Shown piece by piece: positions 57,649 through 64,000 of a DNA stretch of 64,000 bases. The DNA is from Trichoplax sp. H2 (taxonomy: Eukaryota > Placozoa > Uniplacotomia > Trichoplacea), in assembly GCA_003344405.1 (NCBI GenBank), contig NOWV01000248.1, positions 1-64,000 on the forward strand, in the 5' to 3' direction. The notes below the pieces were generated by a model. That model was given only the letters and a program-made list of their open reading frames with translations. It was not told the origin of the DNA and did no database searches. The position numbers were made by a program, and so were the translations under genes. Within the stretch, counting starts at the first letter, position 1. Each line of letters starts with the position of its first letter.

Positions 57649-58240
57649 GGAAAATAGCCGTTTCGCATTGATGATTAGCTTATAGTATGGTATCATACTA
57701 TAATAAGAAAAATAAACTTAATAAAAAATCAATGGATTATTTCATAAAGATAGTAGTCCACAATCTAAAGAGCTAAATAGTACTTACATCAAAAGTTCGT
57801 AGCAACACTTATCCTAGCGAGCTGGTTGATGTCAATCAAAGTAAAATAATTTTTATTAGCAAATAATCTGATTTCAAAGTTAGAGTTTAAAAACTGATCT
57901 GTTAACGAATTATTCAAATTCGGCTGTATGTATTTAATCAATGAAGGAGTTACATTCTATCAGTAGCTACTCTACAAATTCTCACCCACATTGTACACCC
58001 TTACTTTAGCACCAGCCCTATTTTACACAAATCCTTTTGCTCAACAAAATCTTCATATACCAAAAGGGATTTACAGTAAAGAGAAATTTATTGTTAACTA
58101 GTCCCTGATGCTAAGTCTCTCACAGATTTACTTATTGACTTTATCATAAGTAACGAATCAAGATATTAAAGTATAGATAGCTTTGAATCTAATATTAGCA
58201 TTAAATCTAGCTAATGACGTAATATATTACTACTTTACAG

Positions 58241-59249
58241 ACGCTCAACACGTTTATACTTGTGTTGTATGGTACCAGCATCTATCCAGACTTGTTATCC
58301 ATTGCGGAAATACGATGGCCTATCGACATGTGATGGATTATTATCTCATGTAACACTGCAAATGTATATTTGGTTAGTTGGTTGTATCGCTTTTATTGGT
58401 AACATTGCCGTCTTTACTTTACATATTAAAAATATAAAAACAAAGAAGAATCCTGTTCCAATATTTCTAATCGCAAATTTAGCTATTTCTGACTTTATTG
58501 TTGCTAACTATTTGTTAATTATTGCTATTGGTGATCGTTTCTATAGTCATTATAATTTCGCTGTCGAATCTGAACACTGGCTACGTAGTATACCATGTTT
58601 ACTTGCTTGTTTTATATGTTGTGCAGCAAGCCTAATGTCGGTCTTTATGATGCTAATTATTAGTATCGATCGATATGTTTGCATCGTTTATCCTTTCTCT
58701 GAACGAAAATTAACAGTTAAATCGGCGTTCTTATTGGTTGCATGTTGTTGGCTATTTTCAATTATCTTTGTTGGTATTCCAGTTATGTATAGCGTTGGCG
58801 CTGATGGAGATAATCGATTACATGGATACAGTAGTATATGTATGGCTAGTAATGTTTCTAATCCATACTTTAAATGGTGGATTACAGCATTTACACTTAT
58901 TACAATTATCTGTTGGATTATTACATGTATTCTATACGGTAAAATGCTAAGTTCTATTCGTCAATCAAGTCGTAATGTACGCAAAAGTAAAAGTATCAGT
59001 AAAGATAAGCGTATAGCCATACGTCTATTCTTAATATTAGTCACCGATTTAATCAGTTGGATTCCTTATTACATTGTATTTATGCATGTTTTATCTACAT
59101 CGCATTCGGTTGATATGATAGCTTTGCAATTTACCATTATATTTGCTTTACCAATCAATTCTGCGGTGAATCCATGCTTGTATACACTTTCGAGTCAATC
59201 CCTTATCAATAAGATTAATAGAATTGGTGGTGCTTTTCGAGGGGCATAG
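58241..59249 (+). CDS. Third 7TM exon: hinge plus rhodopsin-like domain, tail truncated by double stop
   Basis: Begins after CTTTACAG in phase 2, with hinge CCMVPASIQTC and YDGLSTC, GN in TM1, LAISD in TM2, Cys113 and Cys194, DRYVC at 137-141 (the only true DRY box of the three), TDLISWIPYY in TM6 and NPCLY in TM7. It is nearly the same as the gene 2 exon through the core. The frame stops at TAG TAG (59247-59252), right after helix 8, leaving only a dozen tail residues. No LRR exons precede it in the 6.4 kb from the gene 2 stop. It is phase-compatible with the gene 2 array (1,537 codons in total if joined), so it may be an alternative last exon, a separate fragment or a young pseudogene. Confidence 0.82.
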
Positions 59250-59415
59250 TAGTTGATACGAAACAGTATGCAATCCTCTGAAGATCTAAGCGATTTATCG
59301 GCTAACAATAGTAAAATGGAACTCCATACGAAAATAAAGGATATATTCCGTAGATACTCGTATAACACAAGGACTAACATTAATATCGGAAGAAATATGT
59401 CGTCAAAAGTATAGA
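59250..59415 (+). pseudogene. In-frame relic of the third receptor's cytoplasmic tail
   Basis: After the two TAG codons the same frame stays open for about 53 codons to a TAG at 59413-59415. It encodes a Ser-rich, tail-like segment (MQSSEDLSDLSANNSKMEL) that ends in GRNMSSKV. Gene 2 ends GSNLSSEV. The match in position and ending indicates this was the receptor's tail before the stops arose, or is reached by readthrough. Confidence 0.6.
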
Positions 59416-60162
59416 ATAGCTTATTGAATTTAATGCTTTCGTTAATATATTACCTAGTTGCTTGATCTTTACGAAGCTAAGAACATACTTAAGGCTACGT
59501 TCAGGCTATAACATTGCCTGTTACGATTTTTCTTTGAACTTATTCCTATGATCATTATTAATAATACGATAAGTATAGTAGTGCAAGTTGTCGATGTAAA
59601 ATTATAAATTAATTTATCGTACTGATTTCACGAAGTCTCCAGCCGTTTAAGTTTAAATTCGTAATACTTATATAAGGATGTCAAGTTGCAAATATATCAT
59701 GAGTCGTGGTATAGATCAAGTATTTGTGTTGTAGTAGACTTCTGCCTATGTAGGTTAGGTTGACCAAACTTTTATTATTGACTTGGAATTACGAATGTTG
59801 TTCGTTAGTAACTAGTTTTAAAGTTCTCATGAGTAAATAGCGTTGGTCGTATTAGTCGGAATAAAGTAGAAGTATCTCGTCATGGTGAAGTTTGCCTGTG
59901 TGACTGCAGTCTAAAGGGGTAGGTTCTAGGCCGAAACTAAAATACGCGTAGTAGTTGGTAAAAGCAACTTAGAAGAGTACAATACTTCTCTTCATCCTTT
60001 GTCAGGAGAGTAGTCCGTGGCAATGGAATATATTTTTGTTCCTAGGTTATACATAGTACAATTTCTTATAATCAAAAGATACGCTTACTTCTCAATCAAC
60101 TCGTCCATACAAGTAATAGACTTTGTAATTTCGTTGAAATTCATTTCTTTACGATAATATCT

Positions 60163-60417
60163 TGCCTAATAATCATAAGCAAGATAGTTTAAATTCAGAG
60201 TATTTATGTATGAAATGTAAGTTTTTTCCCTTAGTTGTACAATCCATTACAATCCGATAGAATATGCTTACTCCCAAGACAAGATGTATATTCAATTGAT
60301 AGATATTATATCTACCCTGGTATCCAGTTCCCTAACATTTTGCCTAATAATCATCAATAAGATAGTTTGAATTCGGAGTATTCGTGTATGGAATGTAACT
60401 TTGTTCCTTATTTGTGC
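60163..60417 (+). repeat. Imperfect tandem repeat pair
   Basis: Two copies of about 78 bp, at 60163-60240 and 60339-60417, share TTGCCTAATAATCAT, AAGATAGTTT, GAGTATT and GAATGTAA blocks at a period of about 176 bp. Non-coding. Confidence 0.55.
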
Positions 60418-61208
60418 TATTTATAACAATAAGACAAGATATCCCAGCTTCCAGATGTGCAATAGTAGAAGTTTGTAATTTCGTTGATATTTAATTCTTT
60501 AAGTTCAGCATAACATCTTACATAAGGCAAGCACTACAGAAATAATAGTGTAATCTCATATCAACACCATTCTAATGCCTGGCCATACATATCAACATAA
60601 ATTGCGATATGCTAGAAGCAAGTAGACAAGCAATTGCTTCAATAGTAATGGTCTAGTAAGATAGCTGTACTATGCAATCAATCAGGATGAGAGTATTTCT
60701 ACTTATTCACTCTCACTTTAACTGTAATCAAGGCAAAGTTCTTTCTATTTATGTGCATGCTATTAATTCGATCAATGTTATCATTTTGACTACAGCTTCA
60801 TCATTTGTGAGCTTCTAACTAGTTTTAGGCTTATGTGAGTAGTTCAGTATATTTTTGCATGAGTTCTTATATACAAGTGCTACTTCTGAAAAGTAGACTA
60901 ATAAAGAATTGATCATTCTAATTGCAAGTAATCTATCACCTTTCATCCCTAGATCTACGTTTAAAGGATAGATATTCCAAAGTATTTATGCCAAAGTAAT
61001 GAATGAGATTACTGAAGTAGCTAGTTAATGATCACTAAATATTCTGGTAGTTAATTGCGAGCGATGATTAAAATATCAAATGTAACATCAACACAGTGCA
61101 CCATAACACTAACGGTATATTTGTGAATCCTGTATGATACTTATATTTATTTATGATTACTATACGATATTTTTAAATCTTTGCGCACAATTTTACGCTA
61201 CGATAAAG

Positions 61209-61280
61209 ATATTTGGGTCGAAACAATATTAAAATACCAAAAGATACTTGTTTTCAAGGATTAAGTAAACGATATTTGAT
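61209..61280 (+). pseudogene. Duplicate of gene 2 LRR exon 44 with altered donor
   Basis: Still 72 nt and open: YLGRNNIKIPKDTCF, against YLDRNNINTLKETCF at 49271. The acceptor ATAAAG is kept, but the donor has changed from GTAAGT to GTGAAT. It lies downstream of the third 7TM exon, so it cannot contribute to that receptor. Confidence 0.75.
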
Positions 61281-61487
61281 GTGAATGTAACGAGTAAAGC
61301 AAACAATCTATTTCAATTGGTCTTGGTACAGTTAAGTATGTCGTGACGCTAATCAGTTTATCAGCTAATTAACTAAACTAAGCCTAACTATGCATTATAG
61401 TATCCTATCAATGCACTACAAGATAATGAGGTATAATGGAGATTAACCGCTGTATATTTAATACTTTGACTTGTGTTAGAAATTTTA

Positions 61488-61549
61488 CAAGCCTTCAAGG
61501 AAAAGCTATACCATATGCAGCAAAAGAGACATTCTATCGCGTACCAGAG
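61488..61549 (+). pseudogene. Duplicate of gene 2 LRR exon 45, splice sites lost
   Basis: Matches 49438-49509 through ATACCATATGCAGCAAAAGA and TATCGCGTACCAG. The acceptor TTTTAG has become TTTTAC, and the exon's last third and donor are missing. Confidence 0.75.
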
Positions 61550-62612
61550 TGTAGTGTATGGGTTCTTAATGCTAGGCTCACAATCTGATAACTTAAAATT
61601 TGAGGTGTTTAATAGAGTAAATCTTTAATGTGATACATATAGTCAGCACTATTTTATTGACTTTCAGATTAATGTTTATTGTATCTGTTTGTCGGAGAAG
61701 AATTCCAAATTTCTTCCCCTTATAGGAGCCGCCGAAAGAGGCTAAGACAAATCAAATACATGACTTAGCCTTTACGATAACAATTCCATCAGCTCATATA
61801 AATTGCAATCGAATATTCCTGGTCATCGAAGTCATCAATCGCATTATGACATTGCTTTATAACAGCACTTAATATGGCAATCAGCTGCGGCCTTGTATAA
61901 CGCATAGTGCATGTGAACCGCTTCATCATTCTAGCCATAATTAATTAACACTTACTTTACTAAGATATACAGTTCTACATTATATACTGTACTATCACTG
62001 TATTTTCATAACACATAACTACTGCAATTAGCTGAAATCATTGCACTGGTCGACTTAATGAAACTTAGACACGAAATAAAAACTGGGAAAACAACCGAAT
62101 AAGAATTTATTTTAAACGTGAGAGAGATATGCTGTAGAGTAAATAATCTTTCAGATACGTAATTATAAGTATCATAAGGAAAAAATAAGAAAAAGACGAC
62201 AGACTTAAAACTGTCAACCACCAAACAACATTACAAAAAGAACAACGCTTTCACTTACTACAGTTCGACCCGAAGGTCTTTAAAATTTAACGAGGTCTTC
62301 AAAGGAATCTTCTCCCGTCTTTCTCTCTAAATTTTCTAATTGCATCATCTTTTATTTTCTAAAAATTGCATAATCACTTATCAAAATATTTTATGCGACG
62401 GCTATAACTTTTCTGACTTTGTATTGACAGTTGCTGTTTTAGTACGAAGTTGTACAGTAACCATGTTACCGCATTTATTCAAAAATTTGTCATTTACAAA
62501 ATCACTTGGCATTTTGTAAAATGACGTTAACAACCATACGATAGTACCATACACTACAGTACCTTGCCATCAAGCTATAAAACCCCTTACTTTAATAAAA
62601 AGGGTATGCTAT
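61550..62612. other. Intergenic sequence
   Basis: No gene recognised. A 72-codon reverse frame (62006-62224) is hydrophobic but has no context or homologous counterpart here, so I do not call it. Confidence 0.5.
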
Positions 62613-63180
62613 TGTGATATATACCAATCACGAAATTTCCAAATTTTAGAAAAATAAGGGCTTTATTGAATCTTATACAAAGATTAACTACACACAGCTC
62701 CACTTTAGCCGAATGCTACTACTAAAGACTTCTAGAACGAGCTAACAGAGTAATCTAAAGTTGCATGCTTTTATACTTTCCGTAGCATTCGCAGTTACAA
62801 TCCGCAAGGCAACCTTTTACCTTATTTTATACATAGTTAAATTATTCTTAGTAAGACTATTCTACTGCGGACCATCATTAATCCAATATGGATACGACTA
62901 CAGTATTTAAGTAGACATTATTCACACCAGCCAAAGTACAATCAATTAACCATATCCTAATATCTGATTTACAGTTCTATTTTTACCTATAGCCTTATTA
63001 GTAACTTAACACTTTACTGTATATACTGTAGTAGTCATCTGTAGTTCTGTACTCTAGCATAGAGTCTATACCACTACAGTCTATAGTTATAGCTACCAAA
63101 TATCTCTTAGGATAAATATCTACCGTACATTATACTAAACATGGCTAACAGTCTACAATCAAAATACTAGTTACATTACA
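62613..63180 (-). mobile_element. Solo LTR, family D
   Basis: The 568-bp inverted copy of 29466-30016 runs from TGTGATATATACC to TAGTTACATTACA, with a perfect duplication GCTAT (62608-62612 and 63181-63185). AATAAAG and TATAAAAG are preserved on the reverse strand. Confidence 0.92.
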
Positions 63181-63185
63181 GCTAT

Positions 63186-64000
63186 AGATTCAAAATCATT
63201 TATAATCTCAATAGACTATCAAAGGCTCTTTCTTTAGATTAGGTGATTGCTCCTAGATCACTTCTATAGTAATACATACACATAAAACCTTGTAAAATAG
63301 TAAAGAAGAAAAGATGGCAACATCGTGACTTGGCAGGGTAAAACTTAAAAATACGTTTCACTTTCTATGTATTTTCTATAGTAAAGTAACAGTAGCTTCA
63401 TACTAAAAGCTATAAAGACTTCGCTTTTAGTCCTTTACTGCAAATGAATTTAATTTCAATTGTTTAGGCCAATTTCGTGTGCATATAAAATAATCATAAG
63501 ATCACTGTCAGATCTGTATACTTTTGTATATTGTTCTTTACCAAGTACGGTACCGTACTAAATTTTGAACATTAATTTGTTTTATATAGAAGATTCTAGC
63601 CTTTAGCCATGAATTGAAGGGCTAAGGAGCTTGTAGTAACCACACGTTATAACCCATACAGATATTTGCCCTTAAACAAACGTAAATGATCTGTACTAGT
63701 AATTGCTATTCGATAATTAAAATCTATCCATGGTTGGCCCGATCCGGTAAGTGATAACTTTAACATATTCATCGATTATAGAATTACAGAATCTAAGCAG
63801 TTTACAATTATAATTATTGAAGTAATTTCTTGCAATACATTATGATATTATCGAAGCATACGTTATTAAGAATTTCTGATAACGTAAAATAAGTAGTTTT
63901 CCAAGCACGAGTTTCTATGTAATTATCACTAAATTCAATAGTTAAAAACAGATGAAAAAAATTGAACGTAGAACAAGAACAATTCGTTAATGTTTAGAGA
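63186..64000. other. Intergenic sequence to window end
   Basis: AT-rich, no recognised coding, repeat or RNA feature on either strand. Confidence 0.5.

Larger units (their letters stand above)
60535..61549 (+). repeat. Decayed duplicate of the 3' end of the gene 2 LRR array
   Basis: Corresponds to 48780-49509 in order: AGAAATAATAGTGTAATC with TATCAACACC, TTTATGCCAAAGTAATGAATG, TTGCGAGCGATGAT, then the two LRR exons. Extra sequence (about 61285-61440 and other places) makes it longer than the source. Confidence 0.8.

Noticed and set aside
1-64000. CRISPR arrays, operons, ribosome binding sites or other prokaryotic features
   Set aside because: Intron structure, LTR retroelements and GPCRs show animal nuclear DNA; no short regularly spaced repeats were seen.

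Overview
The window is nuclear DNA from an animal. It is AT-rich, has spliceosomal introns of mostly 50-400 bp with GTAAGT-type donors, and carries metazoan rhodopsin-family receptors with leucine-rich-repeat (LRR) ectodomains. Large LRR-GPCR families, single-exon seven-helix (7TM) modules and many solo LTRs suggest a non-vertebrate, possibly early-branching animal such as a placozoan, cnidarian or sponge. I cannot fix the phylum from sequence alone.

The coding content is one receptor family on the + strand. Gene 1 (1167-18362, 5' end off the window) has 35 small LRR exons followed by one 7TM exon (17159-18362). Gene 2 (26690-51869) is complete: a signal-peptide exon, a cysteine-rich LRR N-cap exon, 45 LRR exons and a 7TM exon (50717-51869). 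The assembled frame is about 1,585 codons. A third 7TM exon (58241-59249) closely resembles that of gene 2 but has no LRR array of its own. It could be an alternative last exon of gene 2 or a stranded duplicate. The 7TM sequences carry hallmarks of the relaxin-receptor-like (type C) LGR class: a Cys-rich hinge, a TDLISWIP block in TM6 and a LPINSA-NPCLYTL block in TM7.

Nearly every LRR exon encodes one repeat (usually 72 nt, 24 residues). They begin and end in the same intron phase (after the second base of a Leu, Met, Ile or Val codon), so any exon can be skipped, gained or lost without a frameshift. This modularity is the most striking property of the window.

The rest is mostly solo LTRs of several families (named A-I here), many with perfect 5-bp target-site duplications. 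Inside the receptor genes every LTR lies in an intron. The only retroelement coding remnant is a broken gag at 56193-57131 on the - strand, with a tRNA-Leu-type primer binding site and an adjoining LTR. A 20-N assembly gap at 53799-53818 is flanked by 189-bp near-identical copies, probably an allelic LTR insertion collapsed into a scaffold join.

Layout: 1-511 nested LTRs; 1167-18362 gene 1; 18363-26689 intergenic, repeats; 26690-51869 gene 2; 51870-58240 intergenic with gap, LTRs and gag remnant; 58241-59249 third 7TM exon; 59250-64000 intergenic, with a decayed duplicate of the last two LRR exons of gene 2 and a further LTR.
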